Below are positions 56,994-64,000 of a stretch of 64,000 bases of DNA, in pieces (position 1 is the first letter of the stretch; each line of letters begins with the position of its first letter). This DNA comes from Amycolatopsis cihanbeyliensis (GTDB lineage Bacteria > Actinomycetota > Actinomycetes > Mycobacteriales > Pseudonocardiaceae). The stretch is from assembly GCF_006715045.1 (NCBI RefSeq), contig NZ_VFML01000001.1:3440501-3504500 (forward strand), read 5' to 3'. The notes beneath the pieces were generated by a model, which did no database searches, had not been told where the DNA came from, and saw nothing but the letters and a program-made list of their open reading frames with translations. The position numbers were made by a program, and so were the translations under genes.

Positions 56994-57095
56994 CTACTTG
57001 CCCTGCTTGCGACGCTGCACCCGGGTACGGCGCAACAGCTTGCGGTGCTTCTTCTTCGACATACGCTTGCGGCGCTTCTTGATCACCGAACCCAC
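56994..57095 (-). CDS. 30S ribosomal protein bS22 (AURKAIP1/COX24-type)
   Basis: A 33-residue, extremely basic peptide ([20 protein letters not shown], then [13 protein letters not shown]). It matches the actinobacterial small ribosomal protein named bS22, which binds in the decoding region of the small subunit. The GTG start at 57095 has AAGGAG 5 nt upstream. A strong hairpin terminator follows. It lies downstream of the BldC-family gene, as in relatives. Confidence 0.92.
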   Translation of the reverse strand: MGSVIKKRRKRMSKKKHRKLLRRTRVQRRKQGK

Positions 57096-57214
57096 GGGTG
57101 CTCCTTCATATCGTTCGTTGGGTCACGCGGGACAGCGCGTCGTCCAACCAGGAGCGCATCTGCCACGACCGGCCTACCAGGTTACCGGGGCCGGTCGCAG
57201 CGCTCGTGATGCCC

Positions 57215-57430
57215 CTACCCGACGTCGAAATACGCCCCTTCGAGGTAGTCGTGCACCGCCTTCTCCGGGACGCGGAACGACTTGCCCACCCGCACGGCGG
57301 GCAACTCGCCCGAATGCACCATGCGGTAGACGGTCATCTTCGACACCCGCATTATCGTGGCCACCTCGGCGACCGTCAGAAACTGGACCTGCCGGGGTGG
57401 CGGCACGTCGTCCTTCTTGTTCTGCGGCAT
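57215..57430 (-). CDS. BldC/excisionase-family DNA-binding protein
   Basis: A 71-residue helix-turn-helix protein (FLTVAEVATIMRVSKMTVYR, then MVHSGELPAVRVGKSFRVPE). It belongs to the MerR-like HTH group that also includes BldC and phage excisionases, but nothing suggests a phage here. A similar protein lies between proC and bS22 in mycobacteria (Rv0500A). In Streptomyces a protein of this kind is under BldD control. Target unknown. Confidence 0.87.
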   Translation of the reverse strand: MPQNKKDDVPPPRQVQFLTVAEVATIMRVSKMTVYRMVHSGELPAVRVGKSFRVPEKAVHDYLEGAYFDVG

Positions 57431-57572
57431 AGTTCACCGTGTCCTTCGACACATGTCGCGCCGCCCGGCTTCCCCACCGAGCGGTACCGACACGCACGTG
57501 CTCACTCGAGGGTAGCGGGACACGTGGGGCCGATGCGACGGTTGTAGCGAACTTTGCCCCGACCGGCGAGGG

Positions 57573-58385
57573 TCAGCCGTCCTGCTGCGCCTTACCGAGC
57601 TCGACCGAGCGATCCCGGGCAGCCTCGATCGCGGCGAGTAACGCGGCCCTTACGCCGTGGCGTTCGAGTTCCCTGATCGCGTTGATCGTGGTTCCTCCCG
57701 GCGAGGTCACGGCCTCGCGCAGGGTCACGGGGTGCTGGCCGGTGTCGGAGAGCATCGTGGCCGCGCCCACCGCCGACTGGATGATCAGCTTCTCCGCCAC
57801 CGCGCGCGGGAGGCCGAGCAGGATACCCGCGTCGATCATCGCCTCGACCAGGAAGAAGAAGTACGCCGGCCCGGAGCCGGACAGGGCGGTGACGGCGTCC
57901 TGCTGTGCTTCCGGCACCCGGACCACGCTGCCGACGCAGGACAGCAGGTCCTCCACCAGCGTGAGCTGGTCCGCGGTGGCGTGCCGCCCGGGGGAGATCA
58001 CGCTCATCGCCTCGCCGACCACCATCGGGGTGTTCGGCATCACCCGCACGACGGGGGTGCCCTCGGGCAGCCTGCGCTCGTACAGCGCGGTGGGCAGGCC
58101 CGCGCACAGCGACACCACCAGCGAGCCCGGGCCGATCAGCGGCGCCAGCTCGTCCAGCACCGGCTCGATGTCCTGCGGCTTCACCGCGACCACCAGCACC
58201 TCGGCCCGCTTGGCCGCCTCCGGCACGGTCACCGCGGGCACGCCGTACCGCTGAGTGAGCTCGGCGGCCCGCTCCTCGTGCCGTTCGGTGAACATCAACT
58301 CCTCGGCGCGGCGCCCGCCGTTCAGCAGCCCACCCAGCAGCGCCTCACCGATCTTGCCCGCACCCAGTACCGCGATGGTGGTCAT
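57573..58385 (-). CDS. proC: Pyrroline-5-carboxylate reductase
   Basis: Last enzyme of proline synthesis, 270 residues: reduces pyrroline-5-carboxylate with NADPH. N-terminal Rossmann motif IAVLGAGKIGEALLGGLL, KPQDIEPVLDELAPL, and the C-terminal signature ALSGSGPAYFFFLVEAMIDA with SPGGTTINAIRELE are all present. It lies 24 bp downstream of the thioesterase gene and 143 bp upstream of the BldC-family gene. Confidence 0.95.
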   Translation of the reverse strand: MTTIAVLGAGKIGEALLGGLLNGGRRAEELMFTERHEERAAELTQRYGVPAVTVPEAAKRAEVLVVAVKPQDIEPVLDELAPLIGPGSLVVSLCAGLPTALYERRLPEGTPVVRVMPNTPMVVGEAMSVISPGRHATADQLTLVEDLLSCVGSVVRVPEAQQDAVTALSGSGPAYFFFLVEAMIDAGILLGLPRAVAEKLIIQSAVGAATMLSDTGQHPVTLREAVTSPGGTTINAIRELERHGVRAALLAAIEAARDRSVELGKAQQDG

Positions 58386-58408
58386 GCCGAGAAACTACCT
58401 CGCTCCAG

Positions 58409-59230
58409 CTAGGGGGCGGGGGAGAGGGCGAGCTGGCGGGCTTGGCAGACCAGGCGGCCCTGCGCGTCGACCACGGTGGCGTCGGAGTCGAACCAGCCCT
58501 CCTGGATCGTCCGGCAGTCCACCTGGACCCGCAGCCAGCCCGCCACCGGGCGGGTACGCACCAGCGCGGTCAGCTGCGCCGTCGGCGCCCAGCCGAACCG
58601 CCCGAGGTTGAACACCACCGGTGGGTTGATGTCGCTGGCCAGCATCGCGAAGAAGGGGTCGGGGTCGCCCTCCCGCGGGCGGACCCACAGCCGCATCCGC
58701 GGGGGGTCGCCGGATCGCCCCGAGGCGTACCCAGCGGTATGCGGGTCCAACCGCACGTCACAGCCCTTGGCGAGGTCGAACGCGCCTTCCGGGGTGTCCC
58801 CGGAGAGCACCACCGCACCGGAAGGCGGCTCGGCGGGCAGGGCGGGCACATCGGCCCACACCGGGCGGCGGATCGGCAGCCTGCCCGCGGTGATCCGAGC
58901 CTCCACGCAACTGCGACCGCGCTGCTCGAGGTAGACCGCGACCACGGTGGCCCTGCGACCGACCTTGCGGATCTCGGTGCGCAGCAACACCGGCCCGATG
59001 GCGGGCGGCCGCAGGAACTCGGCGCTGACCGCAAGGGGGTCGGCAAGGGGTTCGCCACGTTCGGCGAGGCTGGTCAGCGCGGTCCTGGCCAGCAGGGCGA
59101 TCATGAAACCGCCGTGCGGGTGGCCGCCGACCGCCCACTCCTGCCGTAGGTCCGCGATGAACGTGCCGTCGCCGAGCGAGCGGGGAGAACACGCCGCGCC
59201 GAAGGTCGCGGCACCATCAGCGCTGCTCAC
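58409..59230 (-). CDS. Thioesterase-family protein (double hotdog)
   Basis: A 273-residue protein resembling TesB/YbgC-type acyl-CoA thioesterases. The first half has WAVGGHPHGGFMIALLARTA, and the second half a hotdog repeat (FFAMLASDINPPVVFNLGRF; AGWLRVQVDCRTIQEGWFDSD). Its GTG at 59230 overlaps the proline dehydrogenase stop (GTGA). Substrate unknown. A DHNA-CoA thioesterase role is conceivable given the window's men genes, but nothing supports it directly. Confidence 0.8.
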   Translation of the reverse strand: MSSADGAATFGAACSPRSLGDGTFIADLRQEWAVGGHPHGGFMIALLARTALTSLAERGEPLADPLAVSAEFLRPPAIGPVLLRTEIRKVGRRATVVAVYLEQRGRSCVEARITAGRLPIRRPVWADVPALPAEPPSGAVVLSGDTPEGAFDLAKGCDVRLDPHTAGYASGRSGDPPRMRLWVRPREGDPDPFFAMLASDINPPVVFNLGRFGWAPTAQLTALVRTRPVAGWLRVQVDCRTIQEGWFDSDATVVDAQGRLVCQARQLALSPAP

Positions 59231-60153
59231 GAACGACTGACCAGCGCGCGAAGGAAGAACGCGGTGTTCGCGGGTCGCTCGGCCAGCCTGCGCATCAGGT
59301 ACCCGTACCACTGCTCGCCATAGGGCACATAGACCCGAACAGTCTCGCCGTCGGCGGCCAATCGCCGCTGCTCGTCCGGGCGGACCCCGTACAGCATCTG
59401 GTACTCGTAACTCCCCTGCTTGCGCCCGTACCACCGAACCCGTTCGCCCAACACGTCGATCAACCGCGGGTCGTGGGTCGCGAACATCGGATAACCACCC
59501 CCTTCAAGCAGCACGTTCGCACAGCGCACGTAGCTGAGGTCGACCTGGTGGCCGCCCTCGAAGGCCACGTCGGCCGGCTCGGCATAGGCGCCCTTGCACA
59601 ACCGCACCCGGGACTCCGGCACCGCGAGCGCCGCCGCGTCCGCCTCGGTGCGCCGCAGGTAGGACTGCAGCACCGCACCCACCCACGGCCAGGTACGCCG
59701 CAGGTCGGCGAGCGCGGTCAGGGTGGCGTCGGTGGTGGTGTGGTCCTCCATGTCCAGGGTCACCGTGGTGCCGCACTGCTCGGCCGCGGCGCAGATCCGG
59801 TAGGCGTTGTCCACGGACAGCTTCTCGTCCAGCTCCTGGCCGACCGCGGACAGCTTCACGCTGACCTCGGCGCGATCGGCCAGTCCCTCGGCATGCAACC
59901 GGTCCAGCAGCGCCAGGTAGGCCTGCACGGTGCGTTCCGCCTGGCTGGAGTCGGTGGTGTGCTCCCCGAGGTAGTCGAGGCTGGCCTGTAGCCCTTCCCC
60001 GGCCAACTGCCGGACCACCTCGACCGCGTCGGCCGTGCTCTCCCCCGCGACGAAGCGGTTCACCACGCTCCGGGTACCGGGAGCGGTCGCCACGGCGCGA
60101 CGGATCGCGTCACTCCCCGCGGCGGCGAGAATCAACGAACGCAGTGGATTCAC
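59227..60153 (-). CDS. putB: Proline dehydrogenase
   Basis: FAD-dependent enzyme oxidising proline to pyrroline-5-carboxylate; a monofunctional form of 308 residues. Motifs include VSVKLSAVGQELDEKLS, TVTLDMEDHTTTDATL, RVRLCKGAYAEPADVAFEG and the C-terminal VYVPYGEQWYGYLMRRLAER. A separate P5C dehydrogenase is not in the window. It stands between the TIM-barrel gene and the thioesterase, near proC, which runs the opposite reaction. Confidence 0.93.
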   Translation of the reverse strand: MNPLRSLILAAAGSDAIRRAVATAPGTRSVVNRFVAGESTADAVEVVRQLAGEGLQASLDYLGEHTTDSSQAERTVQAYLALLDRLHAEGLADRAEVSVKLSAVGQELDEKLSVDNAYRICAAAEQCGTTVTLDMEDHTTTDATLTALADLRRTWPWVGAVLQSYLRRTEADAAALAVPESRVRLCKGAYAEPADVAFEGGHQVDLSYVRCANVLLEGGGYPMFATHDPRLIDVLGERVRWYGRKQGSYEYQMLYGVRPDEQRRLAADGETVRVYVPYGEQWYGYLMRRLAERPANTAFFLRALVSRS

Positions 60154-60232
60154 GACAGGAACTGTACGTGTTCTGCCGATGTCACCTGCTGACCGGCACC
60201 GCGCCGAACCGGTCGATTGCCGTCACCCGCGC

Positions 60233-61036
60233 TCACTGCCCGAGGTGCAGCCGCGCGAACAGCAGTGCCTCGGCGAGGTCGCCTGCCCGCCGCGCCTGCT
60301 GGCCCGCCCTGCGGGTGTTCACCTCGAGCACGACCTGCCCGGTGAAACCGCCGGTGGTGAGCTTCTCCAGCAGCTCGGCGCAGGGCTGGTTGCCGTGGCC
60401 GGGAACCAGATGCTCGTCCTTGGGCAGTCCGGTGCCGTCGGCAAGGTGCACGTGGGTGAGCCCGGAGCCCATCCGTTCGGCCAGCGCCAGCGGGTCCATC
60501 CGGGCGGCGGCGGTGTGCGAGAGATCGAGGGTGTAGTGGCGGTAGCCGACATCGGTGGGGTCGATCGAAGGCCGGAAGGCGGACACCCTGCTGTGCCGGC
60601 CGCCACCGGGTGGGCGGACCTTGAACATGTTCTCCACCGCCACCGCGACCCCACTGGTCTCCTCCAGTTCGGCGACCAGGTCGGCGAAGGACTCGGCGTA
60701 GCGACGCTGCCAGCGAAACGGCGGGTGCACCACCACCGTGCCGGCGCCGAGCTCGAGTGCGGCGTCGACGGTGCGGCGCAACCGGATCTCCGGGTCCGGC
60801 GACCACACCCGCTGGGTGATCAGCAACGAGGGGGAATGCATCGAGAGCACCGGCATCCCGGTATCGGCCGACCAGCGCCGCAACGCCCGCACGTCCTGGC
60901 TGACCTGGTCGACCCAGACCATCACCTCGACGCCGTCGTAGCCGAGTTCCGCGGCGAGCTCGAACCCGGTGCCGGCCCGTTGCGGCCACACCGAGGCGGT
61001 GGACAACCCGACCGGAATCGAGTGCGGTTCGGTCAT
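60233..61036 (-). CDS. Sugar phosphate isomerase/epimerase (xylose isomerase-like TIM barrel)
   Basis: A 267-residue AP endonuclease family 2/xylose isomerase-like barrel. The visible metal-site stretches are YDGVEVMVWVDQVSQDV, MHSPSLLI, AVAVENMFKVRPP, YTLDLSHTAAARMD, LTHVHLADGTGLPKDEH and QVVLEVNTRRAG. The frame is open further upstream, but ATG 61036 (MTEPHSIPVG) is close to the preceding gene's stop. Substrate unknown. Confidence 0.85.
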   Translation of the reverse strand: MTEPHSIPVGLSTASVWPQRAGTGFELAAELGYDGVEVMVWVDQVSQDVRALRRWSADTGMPVLSMHSPSLLITQRVWSPDPEIRLRRTVDAALELGAGTVVVHPPFRWQRRYAESFADLVAELEETSGVAVAVENMFKVRPPGGGRHSRVSAFRPSIDPTDVGYRHYTLDLSHTAAARMDPLALAERMGSGLTHVHLADGTGLPKDEHLVPGHGNQPCAELLEKLTTGGFTGQVVLEVNTRRAGQQARRAGDLAEALLFARLHLGQ

Positions 61037-61041
61037 CGCAC

Positions 61042-62583
61042 CTATCTCGAGACCAGCAGGAGCGCGGCGGGCGAGACGGTGACCACCAGCCCGACCAGCA
61101 GTGCCAGCACCGTGGTCTGCAGGTCCTCCGCCCGGCGGACCTTGCGCACGATCAGCACCAGACCGACGGTCACCACCAGCGCGGCGACCAGCGCCGCGGC
61201 CGGGAGCCGGGTCCACAGCCAGTTGAAGCCGAGCCAGACCCCGGCGCCGCCGGCCACCCCGAGGGTGAGCTGTCCCGCCAGCGCGAGCCACTGCCTTGCC
61301 GGTGAGGCGTCCTCGTCCTCCTCGGCTTCGGCCAGTTCCTCGACCTCGGCGAAGTCGTCCTCGCCCGCGCCGTCGACAGCCGGTTCGAGCGGCTCGTCCT
61401 CGGCGTAGTCGTACTCGTCCGGGTGCAGGTCCGCCTCGCGCAGCGGATCGTCCAGCGGGTCACCGAAGGCGTCCAGGCCGGCGGGCGAGTACGCGTCCAC
61501 CCCGGAGTCGTCCAGCGGGTCGTCCGCCGGCACGAAGCCCTGGGTGGGTGGACCGGCGTCCTGGTCGTCGGCCGGGGCCGCTTCCGCGGGCGCGACGGCG
61601 GGCATCGCCCCGACCTCGGTGTCGTCCAGCTGCGTCCTGCGCCTGCGCTCCCGCCAGCCGGCGAGTCCGGCCGGCGGCTCGTCCGGCTCCGGCTCGGCCA
61701 CGGCAGACCCGTTCAGCCCCGGCGCCGCGTTCCCCACGGCGGGGAACTGTTCGGTGTGCGACTCCGGTTCCGGCTGCGGCGCCGCGCGCCGCATCGGCCT
61801 GCGGCCGCGCGGGGGCGCGCCGGGTGGCACCGGGTAACCGCCGGTGGCCATCCGACCCGGTGGTGGCGGCTGCTGTTCCGGTGCCTCCGGCTCGGCCTCG
61901 TCCAGCCCGTCCAGGCGCGCGGCGAGGGAACCGGGGGGCGGCGGGGGTGGCTGGGCACGCGCCGGGGCCCTTGCCGGTGGTTCCTGCTGGGCCGCGGGCG
62001 GCGGCTGCTGCGCAGGGTTCCGGCCGCGGTGCGGCAACGGCGGGCGGGGCATCGCGCCGGAGTGCTGCTGCGGGGGGCGGGGCAGTGCGCCCGAGTCCTG
62101 CTGCGGCGGGCGCGGCATCGGCCCCGAGTCCTGCTGCGGGGGGCGCGGTCGCGGGCCGGAGTCCTGCTGCGGCGGGCGCGGCGGCGGGCCCGAATCCTGC
62201 GGGGCGGGCCGCGGCGTGGCGGCGGGGTCCTGCTGTGGCGGGCGCGGCGGCGGGCCCGGCTCCTGGCGCGGGGGGCGCGGCATGGCGCCGGAGTCCTGCT
62301 GCGGCGGGCGACCGGGCTCCGGCTGAGGTCGCGCAGGCGGGCGGCCGTCCGGTTCCGGTTGCCGCGGTGCGTCGCGGCGCGCTGGCGGGGGCTGGCCCTC
62401 CGCCTGGATTCTGTCGATGATCGCCTGCGGTGCGGTGTCGCCGATGCCGGGCTGCTCTTCGGCCTCGTCATCGGCGGCACGGCGACGGCGGCGGCGCGGC
62501 TCGCCACCGACCTGACCGCCGTGTTGGGCGAGGAGCTCAGCCACGGTCTTCTGTGGCTGCTCGCCTCCGCTTTCTCGCGTCAT
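61042..62583 (-). CDS. Proline-rich repeat protein with C-terminal membrane helices
   Basis: A 513-residue protein. Residues about 70-230 are low-complexity Pro/Gln/Arg repeats (core PPRPPQQDSG), followed by an acidic region. The C-terminal about 80 residues contain two to three helices (LAGQLTLGVAGGAGVWLGF; AAALVAALVVTVGLVLIV; LLVGLVVTVSPAALLL). A membrane protein lies at this place in mycobacteria (Rv0497), but shorter. ATG 62583 overlaps the ppx stop (ATGA). The long N-terminal part is probably cytoplasmic and disordered. Confidence 0.75.
   Translation of the reverse strand: MTRESGGEQPQKTVAELLAQHGGQVGGEPRRRRRRAADDEAEEQPGIGDTAPQAIIDRIQAEGQPPPARRDAPRQPEPDGRPPARPQPEPGRPPQQDSGAMPRPPRQEPGPPPRPPQQDPAATPRPAPQDSGPPPRPPQQDSGPRPRPPQQDSGPMPRPPQQDSGALPRPPQQHSGAMPRPPLPHRGRNPAQQPPPAAQQEPPARAPARAQPPPPPPGSLAARLDGLDEAEPEAPEQQPPPPGRMATGGYPVPPGAPPRGRRPMRRAAPQPEPESHTEQFPAVGNAAPGLNGSAVAEPEPDEPPAGLAGWRERRRRTQLDDTEVGAMPAVAPAEAAPADDQDAGPPTQGFVPADDPLDDSGVDAYSPAGLDAFGDPLDDPLREADLHPDEYDYAEDEPLEPAVDGAGEDDFAEVEELAEAEEDEDASPARQWLALAGQLTLGVAGGAGVWLGFNWLWTRLPAAALVAALVVTVGLVLIVRKVRRAEDLQTTVLALLVGLVVTVSPAALLLVSR
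62045..62310 (-). repeat. Tandem coding repeat (PPRPPQQDSG-type)
   Basis: About eight or nine units of 10-12 codons, the best preserved reading GPMPRPPQQDSG and close variants. At DNA level the plus strand repeats GAGTCCTGCTGCGG every 33-36 bases over part of the span. Copy number is likely to vary between strains. Confidence 0.75.
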
Positions 62584-63578
62584 CCCTTCCACCGTGCCCG
62601 TTGCTTGTCATCCACGTCCAGCGCGCCACCGTGCGGAACAGTCTGGTCCGTGCCGTTGGAATGGTCCAGCCGCCGCAGGATCACGCCTTCCCGCAGCGCC
62701 CAGGGGCAGATCTCCAACTCCGAGAGCGACAAGGCTCGCATCGTGGCCTGCGCCACCAGCGCACCCGCGACGAGCTGGTGCGCCCTGCTGGAGCTGACCC
62801 CCTCCAGCTCCGCGAGGTCGGCCGAGGACATCCGGGAGATAAACGAGATCAGCTGGCGCAGGGCCGTGTCGGTGAGGGTGCGCGGCACCCGCGGGCCCGC
62901 AGAGGACGGCGCGGCGCCGGTCAGCCTGGCCAGCGAGCGGAAGGTCTTCGAGGTGGCCACCGCCCGATCCGGTGCCCCGTGCCGGGTCAGCTTCCTGGCC
63001 AGCTCGCCGAGCTGGTCGTCCAGCCACGCCGTGGTGTCCACCAGTTCCGACCGGCGCGGCGGGTCGTGCGCGAACCTGGTCCTGGTGATCCGGCCCGCGC
63101 CCAGCGGGAGCGAGGCCGCCAGCTCGGGAGCCTCGTCCATCCCGATGGCGATCTCCAGCGAGCCGCCGCCGATGTCCAGCACCAGCAGCTGACCCGCGGA
63201 CCAGCCGTACCAGCGGCGCACGGCGAGGAAGGTCAGGCGCGCCTCGTCCTCGCCGGAGAGGACCTGTAGCTCGACCCCGGTCTCCTCGGCGACCTTGCGC
63301 AGGACGGCTGTCACGTTCCGCGCCTCGCGCACCGCCGAGGTGGCGAAGGCGAGCACGTCCTCGCAGCCGAGGCGCACGGCCGCGGCTCGTGCCGACTCGA
63401 CCGCGCGCACCAGCTCGTCCGCACCGCGCTTGCTCAGCTCGCCGCCGGCCGTGATCTGCTCGGCGAGGCGCAGGACGGTCTTCTCGGAATGCATCGGCGT
63501 CGGATGCGCACCACGGTGTGCGTCCACCACGAGCAGGTGGACGGTGTTCGATCCGACATCGAGTACCCCTAGGCGCAC
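62580..63578 (-). CDS. ppx: Ppx/GppA-type exopolyphosphatase-like protein
   Basis: ASKHA-fold protein of 332 residues. LGVLDVGSNTVHLLVVDAHR at the N-terminus is phosphate loop 1, VLAFATSAVREARN is the conserved central segment, LLVLDIGGGSLEIAIG is phosphate loop 2, and the end contains ICPWALREGVILRRLD. The GTG at 63578 is chosen because it gives the family start (MRLGVLDVG); an ATG at 63605 is possible. It lies downstream of the RegX3-like gene, fitting phosphate control. Substrate is polyphosphate or (p)ppGpp-related. Confidence 0.9.
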   Translation of the reverse strand: MRLGVLDVGSNTVHLLVVDAHRGAHPTPMHSEKTVLRLAEQITAGGELSKRGADELVRAVESARAAAVRLGCEDVLAFATSAVREARNVTAVLRKVAEETGVELQVLSGEDEARLTFLAVRRWYGWSAGQLLVLDIGGGSLEIAIGMDEAPELAASLPLGAGRITRTRFAHDPPRRSELVDTTAWLDDQLGELARKLTRHGAPDRAVATSKTFRSLARLTGAAPSSAGPRVPRTLTDTALRQLISFISRMSSADLAELEGVSSSRAHQLVAGALVAQATMRALSLSELEICPWALREGVILRRLDHSNGTDQTVPHGGALDVDDKQRARWKG

Positions 63579-63615
63579 GAGGCGGTACGGTACCCGGCCC
63601 CGCATGGCGGCCTAC

Positions 63616-64000
63616 TCAGGTCTCGAACTTGTAACCGAGACCACGGACGGTCACCAGGTGGCGGGGAGATCCCGGATCCGGCTCGATCTTCGAGCGCAAC
63701 CGTTTGACGTGCACGTCCAGGGTCTTGGTGTCACCGACGTAGTCCGCGCCCCACACCCGGTCGATCAGCTGGCCGCGAGTGAGCACCCTGCCCACGTTGC
63801 GTAGCAGGTACTCGAGCAGGTCGAACTCCTTCAGCGGCAGGGAGACCTCGCCGCCGTCCACGGTGACCACGTGCCGTTCCACGTCCATCCGCACCGGGCC
63901 CGCGGCCAGCACCAGCGGCGCCAGCTCGGCACCCTCGCTGCCCGGCTCCCCGCCGCGGCGCAGCACCGCGCGCACCCTGGCGATCAGCTCGCGGGCCGAG
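63616..64000 (-). CDS. regX3: RegX3-like response regulator, C-terminal part (partial)
   Basis: Only the C-terminal 127 residues are in the window; the 5' end runs off the right edge. They form an OmpR/PhoB winged-helix domain: VSLPLKEFDLLEYLLRNVGR, VLTRGQLIDRVWGADYVGDT and the recognition region KTLDVHVKRLRSKIEPDPGS, ending LVTVRGLGYKFET. Its place before ppx matches regX3 of the SenX3-RegX3 phosphate-sensing system. The receiver domain is outside the window, so the name rests on context and the DNA-binding end. Confidence 0.85.
   Translation of the reverse strand, partial: SARELIARVRAVLRRGGEPGSEGAELAPLVLAAGPVRMDVERHVVTVDGGEVSLPLKEFDLLEYLLRNVGRVLTRGQLIDRVWGADYVGDTKTLDVHVKRLRSKIEPDPGSPRHLVTVRGLGYKFET

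Noticed and set aside
57215..57430. Phage excisionase or integration module
   Set aside because: The protein has an excisionase-like HTH, but there is no integrase, no attachment site and the gene order is that of the core chromosome.
58409..59230. Dedicated DHNA-CoA thioesterase of the menaquinone pathway
   Set aside because: The double-hotdog fold would allow it, but the gene is 30 kb from the men genes and sits in a proline operon.
1..64000. A defence island, biosynthetic cluster or prophage
   Set aside because: No restriction, toxin-antitoxin, polyketide or phage genes are recognisable. Apart from one IS, the window is housekeeping DNA with conserved order.

Overview
The window is a slice of the core chromosome of a high-G+C actinomycete, about 70% G+C by eye. 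It is most likely a member of the Pseudonocardiaceae or a near relative. This is inferred from the proteins (BldC, a BldN-like ECF sigma factor, bS22, Rex, a RegX3-like regulator) and from a gene order that, as I remember them, parallels Mycobacterium tuberculosis Rv0490-Rv0561 and the Streptomyces rex/bldN region. No tRNA, rRNA, CRISPR or prophage was seen. Most genes lie on the minus strand.

Layout. 1-14584: a 14-gene nuoA-N operon for proton-pumping NADH:menaquinone oxidoreductase (complex I); nuoN runs off the left edge. Two perfect Rex-type operators lie upstream of it. 14959-29901: a menaquinone block (menJ, menG, menD, menB, menE, menA) mixed with two glycosyltransferases, an inositol monophosphatase-family protein, a DUF3592 membrane protein, a secreted M1 peptidase and a secreted SH3-like protein. 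One intact IS5-family insertion sequence sits exactly at the stop codon of menB. 29905-33789: a Cds1-like PLP enzyme, a DUF4229 protein, an Lrp regulator, bldC and a ParA/MinD-like ATPase. 33969-38127: system II cytochrome c maturation (ccsB, resB, ccdA and a TlpA-like lipoprotein). 38124-47502: heme synthesis (hemL, hemB, hemD, hemC, hemA) headed by rex, which has its own imperfect operator. 47691-51114: a molybdopterin oxidoreductase, a glutaredoxin-like protein and an AMP-ligase. 51501-54543: a BldN-like sigma factor, its probable membrane anti-sigma partner and a HAD-family hydrolase. 54652-64000: an acyltransferase, an SDR epimerase, bS22, a BldC-family protein, proC, a thioesterase, a proline dehydrogenase, a TIM-barrel protein, a proline-rich membrane protein, a Ppx/GppA protein and the C-terminal end of a RegX3-like regulator.

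The genes form a respiratory theme. Complex I delivers electrons to menaquinone made by the men genes, ccs/res/ccd genes mature c-type cytochromes, and hem genes supply heme. Rex senses NADH/NAD+ and probably governs both its own rex-hem operon and nuo, because matching operators are found at both places inside this one window.

The least expected features are non-coding or structural. (1) Two 81-bp copies of a palindrome-ended repeat lie 37 kb apart. (2) A 159-bp nested inverted-repeat element lies upstream of ccdA. (3) A tandem 21-bp repeat separates two convergent genes. (4) The insertion sequence sits in a CTAG that served as the overlapping stop codons of two convergent genes and kept both stops; a second CTAG-shared stop pair remains intact at 32527-32530. 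(5) A 12-bp inverted repeat buries the transposase start site. No clearly new multi-gene system was found.
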